A stretch of 64,000 bases of DNA from Diogma glabrata. Taxonomy: Eukaryota; Arthropoda; Insecta; Diptera; Cylindrotomidae. The position numbers and the translations under genes were made by a program. The notes below the pieces were generated by a model. The model saw nothing but the letters and a program-made list of their open reading frames with translations, searched no databases and was not told the origin of the DNA. Of the stretch, positions 45,831 to 58,437 are shown piece after piece (positions within the stretch are counted from its first letter, which is position 1; the number at the start of each line of letters is the position of its first letter). Location: the NCBI GenBank assembly GCA_963693315.1, contig OY856186.1, positions 238,951,377 through 239,015,376 of the forward strand, in the 5' to 3' direction.

Positions 45831-48800
45831 TAGGGTGGCCATTAGATTACACTAGAATTTTTTTTTTCATTGTACAGTTTGCGGCACCCTCCCATTTCGT
45901 GTGAATACCGATAAAAATATTATTTGCAAAATCTGATATCAATCGGTCAATTCTAAGACGTGCCTCCGGCCACTTAAAGTTGAGAAATTTTGTTCTGGAC
46001 CTCAAAAAAACTTTTTTATTTTTTGTGCGACACTTTCTCATTTCGTGTCAATACCCATAAAAAAATTATAGGTAAAAATTGAAATCAATCGGTCAACCCT
46101 AAGGGGTGCCCCCAGCCACTAAGAGTTGAGAGGTATTGTTGTGGCCATTATAAAGAAAAATTTAAATTTTTTGTACGACACCCTCCCATTTGGTGTAAAT
46201 ACCCATAAAAATATTATGTGTAAAATTTGAAATCAATCGGTCAACTCTAAGGGGTGCGGCCCCGGCCACTTAAAGTTGAGAGGTTTTGTTCTGGCCATTA
46301 TAAAGAAAAGTTTAAATTTTTTGTACGACACCCTCCCATTTGGTGTAAATACCCATAAAAATATTATTTGCAAAATTTTAAATCAACCGTTCAACTCTAA
46401 GGGGTGCCCCCGGCCACTTAAAGTTGAAGATTTTGTTGCGGCCATTACAAAGAAAAATTTAAATTTTTTGTGCGACACCCTCCCATTTAGTGTCAATACC
46501 CATTAAAGTATTATGTGTGAAATTTGAAATCGATCGGTCAACTCTAAGGTGTGCCCCCGGCCACTTAGAGTTGAGAGGTTTTGTTGTGGCCATTATAAAG
46601 AAAAATTGAAATTTTTTGAACGATACCCTCCCATTTGGTGTCAATACCCATAAAAATATTATTTGCAAAATTTGAAATCAATCGTTTAACTTTAAGGAGT
46701 GCCCCCGGCCACTTAAAATTGAGAGGTTTGGTTGTGGCCATTACAAAGAAAAATTTAAATTTTTTGTACGACACCCTCCCATTTGGTGTCAATACCCATA
46801 AAAATATTATGTGTAAAATTTGAAATCAATCGGTCAACTCTAAGGGGCGCCCCCGGCCACTTAAAGTTGAGAGGTATTGTTGTGGCCATTATAAAGAAAA
46901 TTTAAATTTTTTGTACGATACCCTCCCATTTGGTGTCAATACCCATAAAAATATTATTTGCAAAATTTTAAATCAATCGTTCAACTCTAAAGCGTGCCCC
47001 CGGCGACGAAATGGAAGGGTGTCCCACAAAATATAAAAAAAAATTTTCAAGGTCCAGAACAAAATTTCTTAATTTTATGTGACCGGAGGCACGTCTTAGA
47101 ATTGACCGATTGATTTCAAATTTCACACATAATATTTTTACGGGTATTGACATGAAATGGGAGGGTGTCGTACAAAATATTTAAATTTTTCTTTGTAATG
47201 GCTACAACAAAACCTCTCAACTTTAAGTGGCCGGAGGCACGGCTTAAAGTTGAACGATTGATTTCAAATTTTGCACATAACATTTTTAAGGGTATTCACA
47301 TGAAATGGGAGGGTGTCGTACAAAAAAATTAAATTTTTCTTTGTAATGGCCACAACAAAACCTCCAACTTTAAGTGGCCAGGGGCACCCCTTAGAGTTGA
47401 ACGATTGATTTAAAATTTTGCAAATAATATTTTTATGGGTATTGACACCAAATGGGAATATGTCGTACAAAAAATTTAAATTTTTCTTTATAATGGCCAC
47501 AACAATACCTCTCAACTTTAAGTGGCCGGGGGCACCCCTTAGAGTTGACCGATTGATTTCAAATTTTACACATAATATTTTTATGGGTATTGACACCAAA
47601 TGGGAGGGAGGGTATCGAACAAAAAATAAAATTTTTGTTTTAACAAAATTTCTCAACTTTAAGTGGCCGCACAAAATATAAAATTTTTTGTTGTTAAGGT
47701 CCAGAACAAAATTTCTCAACATTAAGTGGCCGGAGGCACGTCTTAGAATTGACCGATTGATTTCAAGTTTTACAAATAATATTTTTACGGGTATTGACAT
47801 GAAATGGGAGGGTGTCGTACAAAAAATTTCAATTTTTCTTTGGGATGGCCAGACCAACACCTCTTAACTTTAAGTGGCCGGGGGCACGCCTTAAAGTTGA
47901 CCGATTGATTTAAAATTTTGCAAATAACATTTTTAACCGTATTAACACGAAATGGGAGGGTGTCGTACAAACATTTTTAATTTTTCTTTGTAATGGCCAG
48001 AACAAAACCTTTCAAGTTTAAGTGGCCGGGGCACGCCTTAGAGTTGACCGATTGATTTCAAATTTCACAAATAATTTTACTATGTGTACTGACACGAAAT
48101 GGGAAGGTGTCGCACAAAAAATAAAATTTTTTTTTTAAGGTCCAGAACAAAATTTCTCAACTTTAAGTGGCCGGAGGCACGTCTTAGAATTGACCGATTG
48201 ATTTCAAGTTTTACAAATAATATTTTTACGGGTATTGACATAAAATGGGAGGGTGTCGTACAAAAAATTTAAAATTTTCTTTGACATACGAGTTAACGTG
48301 AGATATCACATACCACTGGCAATAGCAGTGAGATATCACTAGCCAAGGTGACATCTTAGGGGTGGTGGCGGATGAACTGTATTCAGTCAACGGCAGCACC
48401 CTCAATCTTAGCTGTAAAATAATCCTTGATGATGAGACGCTATTGCTTCCTTGAGGAAACGAGCCTTCATATAACTATGTGTGGGGTTTAATCTTTAAAA
48501 AAGTCGGTGCGTCACAGGATCAAGGAATATGCAACCGGCTGGATTATTGGCAACTACATTTTTGTTTTGTTTCAGCAAATTTTCGTAAAAATTTGCTATT
48601 TACTTTTTAATTTACTTTTATTTTCTCTATCCTATCATAAAATATTGGCCTGTGTAATATTTTGTCACTGATAAGATGTGCTGTTTAGTTATCTATTCTT
48701 TAACAAAAAATATAAAAAAAACAAAAAAAGAAAGATTTACGTCCATCAACACCTTTGAACGTATGTTGTTGTGGGACCTTGGTCTTAAAAGGTTTTTTTG

Positions 48801-50172
48801 TGTTATTGTGACACATATTGTAATTCCTACTACACAACACAATTTATTAAAAAAAAAAAAAAAATGGCCAGAACAACACCTCTTAACTTTAAGTAGCTGG
48901 GGGCACGCACGCCTTAAAGTTGACCGATTGATTTCAAATTTTGCAAATATCATTTTTAAGCGTATTCACACGAAATGGGAGGGTGTCGTACAAAAATTTT
49001 TAATTTTTCTTTGTAATGGCCAGAACAAAACCTTTCAAGTTTAAGTGTCCGGGGGCGCGCCTTGGAGTTAAACGATTGATTTCAAATTTTACACATAATT
49101 TTTTTATGGGTACTGACACGAAATGGGAAGGTGTCGCACAAAAAATAAAATTTTTTTTAAGCTCCAGAACGAAATTTCTCAACTTTAAGTGGCCGGAGGC
49201 ACGTCTTAGAATTGCCCGATTGATTTCAAATTTTGCAAATAATATTTTTACGGGTATTGACATGAAATTGGAGGGTATCGTACAAAATATTTAAATTTTT
49301 CTTTGTATTGGCTAGAACAAAACCTCTCAACTTTAAGTGGCCGGAGGCACGCCTTAAAGTTGACCGATTGATTTCAAATTTTGCAAATAACATTTTTAAG
49401 GGTATTCACATGAAATGGCAGGGTGTCAAGGCCAGAACAAAACCTTTCAACTTTAAGTGGCCGGAGGCACGCCCTAGAGTTGAACGATTGATTTCAAATT
49501 TTTCACATCATTTTTTATGGGTATTGACACGAAATGGAAGGGTGTCGCACAAAAAATGAAAAAAATTTTTTGTAAGGTCCAGAACAAAATTTCTCAACTT
49601 TAAGTGGTACGTCTTAGAATTGACCGATTGATTTCAAATTTTGCAAATAATATTTTTACGGGTATTGACATGAAATGGGAGGGTGTCGTACAAAAAATTT
49701 AAATTTTTCTTTATAATGGCCACAACAATACCTCTCAACTTTAAGTGGCCGAGGCCGCACCCCTTAGAGTTGACCGATTGATTTCAAATTTTACACATAA
49801 TATGTTTATGGGTATTGACACCAAATGGGAGGGTGTCGTACAAAAAATTTAAATTTTTCTTTGTAATGGCCACAACCAAACCTCTCAACTTTGAATGGCC
49901 GGGGGCACCCCTTAGAGTTGAACGATTGATTTCAATTTTTATACATAATTTTTTTATGGGTATTGACACGAAATGAGGGGGTGTCGCACAAAAAATAAAA
50001 AAGTTTTTTTTAAGGTTTAGAACAAAATTTCTCAACTTTAAGTGGCCGGAGGCACGTCTTAGATTTGATCGATTGATATCAGATTTTGCAAATAATATTT
50101 TTATGGGTATTCACACGAAAGGGGAGGGTGCCGTACAAACAATAAAAATTTTAGTTTATAAGGGCCACCCTA
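45831..50172. mobile_element. Foldback element S, 4.3 kb of 148-bp units
   Basis: Ends TAGGGTGGCC and GGCCACCCTA with an exact 8-bp duplication GTGTGTAC. The whole body is tandem units of about 148 bp (sample spacing of GGCCACT: 46114, 46266, 46414, 46561, 46709, 46857). Units contain ACACCCTCCCATTT, GTCAATACCCATAAAAATAT, AAATCAATCGGTCAACTCTA and GGCCACTTAAAGTTGAGAGG. They point one way from 45831 to about 47003 and the other way from there to 50172, so the element is one inverted repeat with unequal arms (about 1.2 and 3.2 kb). Two unit flavours exist: GGCACGTCTTAGAATTGACC types near the ends and turn, and GGGTGCCCCCGGCC types between. The 8-bp duplication fits hAT- or P-mobilised foldbacks. 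No gene inside. Confidence 0.9.
48287..48864 (+). mobile_element. 640-bp poly(A) retroposon, copy B, inside S
   Basis: Starts within the head at ATACGAGTTAACGTGAGATA and ends with a 16-A tail (48849-48864). Same order as copy A: hairpin half with GGCAATAGCAG, GATGAACTGTATTCAGTC, GAAACGAGCC, ATATTGGCCTGTG and the LINE-like tail GACACATATTGTAATTCC. It is about 25-60 bp shorter at the 5' end, as expected for 5' truncation. It interrupts an S unit between TTTTCTTTG and AATGGCCAGAAC. Confidence 0.8.
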
Positions 50173-50180
50173 GTGTGTAC
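50173..50180. repeat. Target-site duplication of S, right
   Basis: GTGTGTAC, identical to 45823-45830. Confidence 0.9.
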
Positions 50181-50245
50181 ACAACTAATATAACCAACTG
50201 GCAAAAAATCAGCTTTAGTAAATTCAGAGCATTTTTCAGTTCATC

Positions 50246-51104
50246 CAAATGCTATTTGTATATGTACGGCCACATGGATAAACATTATGATTGAAGAAAA
50301 AGAAAATCAATAATTTTTTTGAGTTTATACTTATACCTTTAACCACTTAAATGGACACTGTTGTAAATTATAAATAATATTTATAATTTTAGTATTCATT
50401 TAATTTGAGTGTATAAGTGTATGCGTTTTATTTCATTAGGTTTAAAATTGAAATTTAATGTCTGAAATTATCAAAATGTTACATTATATATCAAGTACAA
50501 TTAAATATCACTTTGAGACCTGTAGATGTCCCCAAAGGGTACCTATATTTGTTATATCTCACACACATAATTTTTTGTTGCGACGAAATGGTGAAATTCA
50601 GAACAACTGAGGCTATCTCCTAACATTAAATTTTAGGTGTGAAAAGCACGGCCGCGTGCAACAAAGTATTAATCTAATCTATAAACTGTTTGTTTGTTCT
50701 TAAATTCGTCTAAAAGCTCACTGCCAGATCTGGTGCTTGCAATCAAGCACTCAGGACACTTCCTCGTTGGTGACTTATAGGGATGGAAAAGTCGATTCCG
50801 ATTTTACTCGAGAATCGACTTTTCTGTTAAAATAATCGATTATAAAGAACTGATTTTGAATTTTCAAAGTCGATCAAGAATCGATTCTTAGTATTCGATT
50901 TATTTGAATTTAGAAGTCGTTAAGTAATATTCTATTGCTACGCTGATCGACTCCCGATGTAAAAAACTAGGATACCAAAATATTTGCAACTCCGCGCGAG
51001 TGCTGTGACATGTTCATCACAAAGAATCTTTAAGTTTAAAGAAATATTTTTTCGTCAGGGTTTTTCAATTAATTTGTTCAAACTTTATCTTTATACGTGA
51101 TTGC
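50246..51104. other. AT-rich spacer with TCGATT-dense segment
   Basis: 50788-50960 contains repeated (A)TCGATT / AATCGA motifs in both orientations. A plus frame near 50970-51030 weakly resembles a hAT dimerisation tail (YLQLRASAVTCSSQRIF) but I do not rely on it. Confidence 0.35.
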
Positions 51105-51400
51105 TTGAAAAAAGAAATTCAACTAACAAAAATTGTGGCGGTTGGTCATGAAAATGAATACACTGCAGATCATCAACGATCTTCAAATTATAATGGTATT
51201 TGGGATTTCTTAGACGACACTATGCAACAAAACCATCAAAATAATGACAGTGATGAAGTAGGAGGGTTTTTGATTGAATTAAGAGAATTCATTAATCGGC
51301 CAACAGTCGATAGAAAAAGTAATCCGAATCCAATTATCACATGAAACACACTAGAAAATGAATATTCAAATTTATCAAAGATATCAACAATGATATCAAC
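51105..51400 (+). pseudogene. hAT (BED-type) transposase fragment
   Basis: 79-residue open frame whose end, GIWDFLDDTMQQN ... LIELREFINRPTVDRKSNPN, matches the region just before the dimerisation domain of BED-type hAT transposases (pattern ..YL..P.I.R..NPL.W). In another frame, LENEYSNLSKIST continues the expected sequence for about 13 residues before repeat R begins at about 51402. The catalytic core is absent. Probably an old hAT truncated by insertion of R. Confidence 0.55.
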
Positions 51401-51401
51401 A

Positions 51402-54400
51402 ATGAGATATCAAGACTTCGGTCAGGGTTAAGGATTTTGATATAGTTTTCAGCAAAAAATGTGATGAGAACATTGCTTTTAGTTTTGGGCAGCGATGTAT
51501 ATCAAACATAAAACTCTTTCTTAAACACGGATAAAAATAAAGCTTTGATTGCAGGTCATATTTTTTGTTTAAGATAGTTATAACTGTTTATTCCTGATAA
51601 GTACTTTCTATAATATTATTGCAATATCCATAACTTTAAGGCATACATTTTTATGAATGTTTAGTAGTGGAATATAACACCCTGCCATAAAATATTGAGA
51701 GAAAAGAAACTGTGATTACAAGTCACGAACAAATGAATAACAAAATGATAATTTTCATGCCTAATAACCATTTTATATTTCAAAATGTGCATGGAATAGA
51801 TTTAGAAGGCATAAAATTTTTCGACAGTAAAAATATTTTAAAAAATAATAGAAAAAAACAATTTTTTTTAAATTACCATATCTTTTTGTGGGATGTGAGT
51901 TGTATATATACAAACTTTGTATTTACATTTCGGATGATAGGTAAACATAAACATAAGAAATATGAACATAAAATATGATTATAACTTATGACTTATCATG
52001 ACCATGAGGTTTATTCGGTACCTGGACACTTCATCAAATGCTAGGAATATAAATGCCTGGTTCTATGATTTAGCATTCCCAAGCCCCATAATTTTATAAA
52101 TAAGAGGCATGGTATTTTACGAAAAATATCCTTCTTGATATTCATATTTTGTTATCTAATAAGTACAATACTTTTTCAACAAAGTTATTATACACATTCA
52201 CACACCTGGCTTATTCACGGTTGAAAATCAACGGAATTTAAGCATGGAATATCTATCCCCTATTAAGCAAGCATAAAAAACCTAGATTTCTATCTGTGAA
52301 GTACAATTTTTTTATCTCTGTTTAGAAATTTATTACAAAACTAACAGGAAAAATCAATACGTTGCCGGAAAATTATAACAGATCATAAATTAACATAATT
52401 TAGTGAAAAGATGATACAATCAGCAAACTACTCAAAAACCTCTCCATTTAGCGTTTCGAGAAAATATTACAAAATCACAACTTCATATTTCTTTCAAAAT
52501 TCCAAAAATATTGTAAAAATTAAATAAAATCAAACTTTTTTCAAAATCCTAAATATATTCCAAAAATTATTACAAAATCAAAGATTAAAATTTTTTTCAA
52601 AAATTCTAAAAATATTGCAAAAATTATAACGAAATCAAAAATTGAAACTTTTTTAAAGAATACCAAAAGTATTTCAAAAATTAGAATAAAATCAAATATT
52701 TAAACTTTTTCTTGATTCCGATAATATTCCAGAATTTAAGAATTTCTTTTTCCAAAATTCTAAAAATATTGCAAAAATTATTAAAAAATCAAAAATTGAA
52801 ACTTTTTTCAAAATTCCAAAAATCATAATGAAATAAAAAATTTTAAATTTTTCAAAATTCTAAAAATATTCCAAAAATTTTTAAAAATCAAAAATTTAAA
52901 CTTTTTCAAAATTCTAAAAATATATATAAAATTCAAAAACTCTATTTCTTTTCAAAATTCTAAAAATATTGCAAAAATTATAACAAAATCAAAGATTTAA
53001 ACTTTTTTCAAAATTCCAAAAATATTCCAAAAATTAGAATAAAATCAAATATTTAAACTTTTTCTAAATTCCAATAATATTCCAAAAATTCTAAAGAATT
53101 CAAACTTTTTCCAAAATTCTAAAAATATTGCAAAAATAATTACAAAATCAAAAATTGAAACTTTTTTCAAAATTCCAAAAATTATAATAAAATCAAAACT
53201 TTAAAATTTTTCAAAACCTAAACATATTCCAAAAATTCTTACAAAAAAAATTGAAATTTTTTTCAAAATTCTAAAAATATATATAAAATCCAAAAGTTCT
53301 ATATTTTTTTTTTTAATTCTAAAAATATTGCAAAAATTATAACAAAATCAAAAATTAAAACTTTCTCCAAAATTCTAAGAATATTGCAAAAATTATTACA
53401 TAATACAAACTTTTTTCAAAATTCCAAAAATATTTCAAAAACAACAAATTCAAAAATTTCCATGTACATTTCATGTTCATATTCAATTACATCTACGTCA
53501 TAAAAACAACTAAATTTTTTTTTCCAAAAAATTGACTAAAAAAATAAATAAAAATCTTTCTTTTGACACACTTGACAACATTTTTTTGACAAACTTATAA
53601 TACCATAATTCTCAATAATAATAATAAAATTTCATGTCATACAAATAATCAATTATATTTTTTTCCAAAAAATGGGTAAAAAGTAAATAAAAATCTTTCT
53701 TTTGACACACTTGACAACATATTTTTGACAAACTTATAATGCCATAATTCGTAATAATAATAATAAAATTACATGTCATACAAATAATTAATTTTATTTA
53801 TCTCCGAAAAATTGGGTAAAAAATAAATAAAAATCTTTCTTTTGACTTCTAATGCAATAATCTAGTTTTTGATCTCACATACCAATCCCTACCATCAAGG
53901 TTTCTCCAAATTCAATGTTCCTACTCCTAATCACTTATTGAACGTTTTTTAAGCCAAAAATATGAAAATTTGCTATTTTTGACACACTTAATGATTTTTT
54001 TGACACACTTCCGGTACAATTATCGGACACAGCGTCCTTTCGGACCTGTCTCTTGAGTATACCTATTTTTAGAAAAAAAAATTTGGAGATCTCCACAGCG
54101 GCTTTCTAGATTTAGTAGGTAATGACCCGGCCGGCAGATAGACATACATTTTTGTTTTGTTTTTTTCAGAATCAGTAGGTCCTAAAACGTCAAGAAATGC
54201 CAAAAAAGTGGGGGTTAGAATTTCACTTTTTGCTCATGATTTTAATATTAGGTCTTTCAGACCGAAGTAATTATAGCCTAAAGTATAAACGAAGTAGTCT
54301 GAAAGACCTAATTATTACATTCATGAGCCAAAAGTGAAATTCTTACCCCCACTTTTTTTAGCATTTCTCGACGTTTTAGGACCTACTGATTCTAAGAAAG

Positions 54401-56056
54401 CAAAAAAAAAATGTATGTCTGTCTGCCGACAGGCCGGCCGTCATTAACTACGAAATCTAGAAAACCGCTGGAGGGATTTCAAAATTTTTTTTCTAAAAAT
54501 AGGCATTCTCAATGATCAGGTCAGAAAGGACGCTGTGTTCGATAACTGTACCGGAAGTGCGTCAAAAAAATCGTTAAGTGTGTCAAAAATAGCAAATTTT
54601 CATATTTTTGACTTAAAAAACGTTCATTTTAAGTGATAATGCGTAGGAACAAAAAATGTGGAGAAATCTTGATGGTCGAGATTGGTATGTGAGATCAAAA
54701 ACTAGATTATTGCATTAGAAGTTTGTCAAAAACATGTTGTCAAGTGTGTTAAAAAAAAGATTTTTATTTATTATTTTGCCCAATTTTTTGGAAAAAAATA
54801 AAATTAATTATTCGTTTGACATGAAACTTTATTATTACTATTGAGAATTATTGGATTATAAGTTTGTCAAAAAATGTTGTCAAGTGTGTCAAAAAAAGAT
54901 TATAATTTACTTTTTTACCCAATTTTTATTTTTTTACCCAATAAAATTAATTATTTGTGTGACATGAAATTTTATTATTATTATAGAGAATTATGGCATT
55001 ATAAGTCTGTCAAAAATATATTGTCAAGTGTGTCAAAAGAATGATTTTCATTTATTTTGATAGCAAAAAAAATAAAATAAGTTGTTTGGATGAAATGAAA
55101 TGTAATGAATATAAAATTATTATTATTGAGAATTTTATTGCACTATAAGTTTGTCAAAAAAATATTGTCAAGTGTGTCAAAAAAAAAATAAATTCATTTA
55201 TTTTTTTAGTCAATTATTTGGAAAAAAAATTTAGTTGATTTTTTGACGTAAATGTAATTGAACATGAAATGGGATATGGAAATTTTTGAATTTGTTATAG
55301 AAATATTTTTGAAATTTTGAAAAAATTTAAATTAGAATTAGAATTTTGAAAAATTTTAAGTTTTTGATTTTATTATAATTTTTGGAATTTTGAAAAAAGT
55401 TTCAATTTTTGATATTGTTATAATTTTTGCAATATGTTTAGAATTTTTAGAATTTTGGAAAAATTTTTAAGTTTTGAATTTTTAATAATTTTTGAAATAT
55501 TATTGGAATTTCGAAAAAGTTTAAATATTTTTATTCTAATTTTTGGAATATTTTTGAATTTTGAAAAAATTTTCAATTTTTGATTTTGTTTTATATTTTG
55601 CAATATTTTTAGAATTTTTGAAAAAAATTTTAATCTTTGATTTTGTAATAATTTTTGGAATATTTTTAGAAGTTTGAAAAACGTTTGATTTTATTTAATT
55701 TTTACAATATTTTTGGAATTTTGAAAGAAATATGAATTTGTGATTTTGCAATATTTTCTCGAAACGCTAAATGGAGATGTTCTTGAGTAGTTTGCTAATT
55801 GTATCATCTTTTCACCAAATTATGTTAATTTATGATCTGTTATAATTTTTCAGCAACGTATTGATGTTTCGTGTTAGTTTTGTAATAAATTTCTTAACAA
55901 AGATAAAAAACAAAGAGTTATGTTTGATATACATCGCTGCCCAAAACTAAAAACCATGTCCTCATAAAAGTTTTTTGCCGAAAACTGTATCAAAATCCTT
56001 AACCCAGATCGAAGTCTTGATATCTCAGAGCTTGAGGTTTCAGCCCTCCATATTTT
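51402..56056. repeat. Repeat R as a 4.6-kb foldback (copies 2 and 3)
   Basis: Left arm 51402-54262, right arm 54297-56056 in inverse order, loop 54263-54296 between GGTCTTTCAGAC and GTCTGAAAGACC. The outer part of each arm carries GATATCAAGACTTCGG, GGGCAGCGATGTATATCAAA and ATACGTTGCCGGAAAATTA. The middle is degenerate AAATTCTAAAAATATTGC units, then units with TTTGACACACTTGACAACAT. The inner part carries GGCCGGC boxes near 54128 and 54431 and CCTAAAACGTC/GACGTTTTAGG. The left arm holds a 773-bp insertion and lacks the first 20 bp. R1 and R4 are single arms of the same element. Non-coding. Confidence 0.88.
51526..52298. mobile_element. 773-bp element with CMC-like ends inside R
   Basis: Ends CACGGATAAAAAT (51526) and ATTTCTATCTGTG (52298) form imperfect inverted repeats beginning CAC(A/G)GATA, each flanked by AA. 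Copies R1, R3 and R4 lack it at the corresponding place, so it is an insertion with a 2-bp duplication, like the CMC element at 11798. An 88-codon frame (51712-51978) has no recognised domain. Likely a non-autonomous relative. Confidence 0.6.
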
Positions 56057-57942
56057 AAGGTATTACATTTTGTCTCAAAACTGGTCTTAGACTGATGAAA
56101 CTAATTTTTTAATGATAATATTTCATTATCGAAATTTATTTAGTCCATACAATGAAAACTTTTCCGAATTTCTACGATTTGGAAAAAACTCAAATACGGC
56201 TCGAAGGAGCGACAAAATTTACCTGCCATTTTAATTATGCTAATTCAGTGTTTGAATTGTACAACCTTTTCTTGATTTTAATTAACTTGATCATACAAAA
56301 TATAAATTATTGTAATTTTCTAGCTTCTTAAACTAATTTAATCAACTGTTCAGAAAAGATATGAAATTTTACTACAGCTGAATGATAATTACACGTTTCG
56401 ATACATAAGTTGTAAAGTTTTATGATAGTCAAATGATCTGTCTCCGCTAGTTTTTTCGTAAACGTTTTTAACACTTTATGTTTAACATAACAAATAATCG
56501 TAAACTATTTTTTTGTAATTTCCATTTGAAGATTGTAAAAATCCAACAAGATAATATCACTTCATGAATATATTCACTAATAAAAATAATATTCAACTGA
56601 AATTAACAATCGTCCCCGCTGGCTGTCGTTTCGATTCTGACAAGCTATTTTCCCATATATTATGACTTTTCATATCAAGATAACAACAACACACATAGTA
56701 GAAATTGTTTTTAAATCTTTTACATAGATCCTTTGACACCAGTCGATATATCAAATTTTTTGTGTTCCAACAACAAGCAATTTCAGGTTACACGAAATCT
56801 AAAAGAAATGTTTATGTTTTTTTTTTCAATTCAACCTTTTAAGACCTCATTCAACGGTATTTATGTTGGCTAATATTGAATTTCCATAATGTTTTACAGT
56901 AGCACACAAAAGTGTTTAGACTCAGAATTGTAATTTCTTCAACAAATTAATAATTGTTATCCATCGTTTCGACTGTATTAAAATCAAAACTCATTCCAAT
57001 AATTTTATTTAGGGTCATCTCCAAATCATATCTCATATTTCAAAAAAAAATATTATTACTTGAATAGAACAGAATTTCTTGTTTTGGTTTTGTGAAAAGA
57101 AAATATTAATATTAATAATAAGAAGAAAGATTCTTCTTTATATCTCCAAAGAAAATTTATGATTGCGTTTAACCTTTTAATCCAATGATTTTCATATAAA
57201 TTACAAAACTATAATGAAACTAAATATTGTATTATTTTTATTACATTAAATTTAAATTAATAAATATTAAAGGAAATAGTAATAAAAAAATTCAATTCAA
57301 TATTGTTGTAATCAGGATTAAAATTTTTATGATAATCATAATCTTAAAAAAAAATGATTAAGATGTAATTTTTTATTATGCATTTATTTATTACTTATGA
57401 AAAAATTTTCAATAATTTGTTTTTCTTTTTGTTGTTTATTGTTTCTTTTTCTTATGTCGATTTGTGATTGTTTCTCATAAAGCTATATATTAGGATATGT
57501 TTGGAAACTATTAAATGCAGTGATTTATGGAGATTATTGTTAGAAAATTGAAGAAAATTATTCCGTGTATTTGAAAAGATTTTTAATCTATGTACATGTC
57601 TACCCCACTGTAGAAACTGTACTAAATACTTCTGTACCAAATTTTATCAAAATTTTCATGCATTGATGTTATGGAGAAGCGGAAGTTTAAAAAAAAATGG
57701 TAATTGGCGACTCCTGTCACTTTGTTTAATTCTCAAATGGTCACTCGAAAAATACGGTGTTTTCATGCCTTGTGCCAAAATATTTTAATATTTGCAAAAC
57801 TATATATGCAATGTACCATTAACAAAACCATTAGCAATGGCAGCACAAAATAGTTTTTGTATCGAATGCACAAAAAATTTATGGTTCTCAAGCAAATAAA
57901 TACATTAAACGTAAAATTCTCCAGCATTTAAATAAAATTATT
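56057..57942. other. AT-rich spacer
   Basis: No gene, TIR pair or RNA recognised. Confidence 0.45.
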
Positions 57943-58437
57943 TTTTATTCGCCTAAAGTGGTACTTTATAAGATTTGCGGCCGTAAAGTGTCACTTTTTA
58001 ACCATATGTTTTGTTGTCATAGTTACGTCCAAAAAAGTAAAAAACATTTGTATATGTTTAAATTCTATAAAAAACAGAAATTTTTATCAGAGCAACCTTT
58101 AAACTCCAAATTTCATTATCCAATTAAAATTATTGTTATTATTTGTTGTCATAGTTATACAATTATTTTGAAAAAAATAACAAATATTTTGACAAAGGTA
58201 ACTTGTTCAACATATTTTCATTTGAAAATTTATGCAAAATTATAACCTGATTTAGAATAAACAATTTTTTTTAAATATTTTGTTAACGTCGAATAAAAAA
58301 TAGTATATGACGTACGGACGTAAGCTATTTTGGACTTAATGTGGGTGCAAATCTCGGCTAGCGCTTCGATTTGCAAACTCTACATACGTCCAAAATCTTT
58401 AAGTTTAAGTCGTTGCATCATAATACACTATTTTGTA
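57943..58437. repeat. Repeat T, copy 2
   Basis: Same two modules as 25489-25985: TTTTTTATTCGCC ... GTCGAATAAAAAATAG, then GGACGTAAGCTATTTTGGAC with apex CTCGGCTAGCGCTTCGA and GTCCAAAATCTTTAAGTTTA. Sequence outside the two modules differs between copies, which defines the element boundaries. Confidence 0.75.

Larger units (their letters stand above)
45253..50240. mobile_element. Palindromic element Q, split by S
   Basis: The left arm (from about 45258: AAAAATGCTCCGAATTTACT, TTTTTTGCCAGTAGGTTATA, GTTGTGTACACACACATA, GCGGTCAGTCAAGCGAACTG) is repeated inverted in the right arm. That arm ends at about 45830 and, after element S, continues 50181-50240 with TATAACCAACTGGCAAAAAA and AATTCAGAGCATTTTTC. 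Without S, Q is about 640 bp and almost entirely a stem, with the turn near 45575. No coding content. I could not fix its target duplication. Confidence 0.8.

Noticed and set aside
46276..50035. Many overlapping open frames of 60-198 codons across element S, with recurring phrases such as FEINRSTLRRAPGHLKLR
   Set aside because: They recur because the 148-bp units recur and are not divisible into consistent frames; they occur on both strands with no domain, start context or splice logic.
50970..51030. hAT dimerisation tail ahead of the BED-type fragment
   Set aside because: Resemblance is weak and the order would be reversed relative to the fragment at 51105; not counted as a feature.
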